Assembly (NCBI GenBank): GCA_044867345.1
Contig: JBIOUU010000077.1
Location: forward strand, 1-5,924
Direction: 5' to 3'
Source: AC-69 sp044867345
Lineage (GTDB): Bacteria > Actinomycetota > UBA4738 > HRBIN12
Length of the DNA stretch: 5,924 nucleotides
Shown here: piece by piece, positions 5,773 to 5,924 of the stretch
Position numbering within the stretch: the stretch's first letter is position 1
Layout of the letters: every line of letters starts with the position of its first letter
Made by a program: the position numbers and the translations under genes
The notes under the pieces: generated by a model
Databases searched by the model: none
What the model was told of the DNA's origin: nothing
What the model saw: only the letters and a program-made list of their open reading frames with translations

Positions 5773-5924
5773 GTGCGCGTCCTGGTCGAGCCGGGTAGGA
5801 CGGTGGAGGGCGAGGCCTCGGTCCCCGGAGACAAGTCCATCGCCCACCGGTGGCTGATCCTCTCCGCGACGGCTAGGGGTACGTCGAGGCTGGTGGGGCT
5901 TCCCGCGGCCCTCGACGTGAGGTC
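5773..5924 (+). CDS. aroA: EPSP synthase (3-phosphoshikimate 1-carboxyvinyltransferase), N-terminal part
   Basis: Only the first 50 codons are in the window; the gene runs off its end. The enzyme joins shikimate-3-phosphate and phosphoenolpyruvate to give EPSP, the step before chorismate synthase. The start of the fold is clear: a short strand with VEPGRTVEGEASVPGDKS, where the lysine of GDKS corresponds to the substrate-binding lysine of the family. HRWLILSATARGTS follows, then a segment ending LDVR, which aligns with the DVR of other EPSP synthases. The GTG at 5773 has AGGGG five bases upstream and lies 8 bases after the tyrA stop, so the two genes are probably co-transcribed. The wording GDKSIAHRW differs from the commoner GSKSxxNR and GDKSISHR forms, and the class (I or II) cannot be decided from this fragment. 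Confidence 0.88.
   Translation, partial: MRVLVEPGRTVEGEASVPGDKSIAHRWLILSATARGTSRLVGLPAALDVR

Overview
The window is a very GC-rich, gene-dense stretch of bacterial chromosome. All nine genes are on the + strand with little space between them. Every one is a recognisable housekeeping gene. The order scpA-scpB-pseudouridine synthase, followed by chorismate/tyrosine genes, together with the GC-rich codon use, suggests an actinomycetote, probably a deep or uncultured lineage. That placement is inference. I see no mobile elements, CRISPR arrays, tRNAs, rRNAs, integrases or foreign-looking composition, and no gap over 300 bases without a gene.

Layout. Bases 1-478 hold the 3' end of a pyrimidine-nucleoside phosphorylase gene (nucleoside salvage). 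A small integral-membrane site-2-type zinc protease (M50) follows at 500-1141. After a short gap with a good -10-like hexamer comes tryptophanyl-tRNA synthetase (trpS). Its 5' end lacks any ATG, GTG or TTG that would keep the ATP-binding HVGH motif. trpS overlaps scpA, and scpA overlaps scpB, through ATGA stop/start junctions. The last two encode the kleisin and winged-helix subunits of the SMC condensin-like complex. An S4-domain rRNA pseudouridine synthase (RsuA/RluB family) follows 11 bases later.

A second block starts after a 64-base gap with a possible weak promoter: an AroH-type chorismate mutase, an overlapping prephenate dehydrogenase with a C-terminal ACT domain (tyrA), and the first 50 codons of EPSP synthase (aroA), cut by the window end. 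AroA makes the immediate precursor of chorismate, AroH converts chorismate to prephenate, and TyrA takes prephenate towards tyrosine. The block is therefore a compact late-shikimate/tyrosine module attached to a translation and chromosome-segregation operon.

I did not find an undescribed system. The most notable anomaly is the missing canonical start codon of trpS. The other observations are modest.
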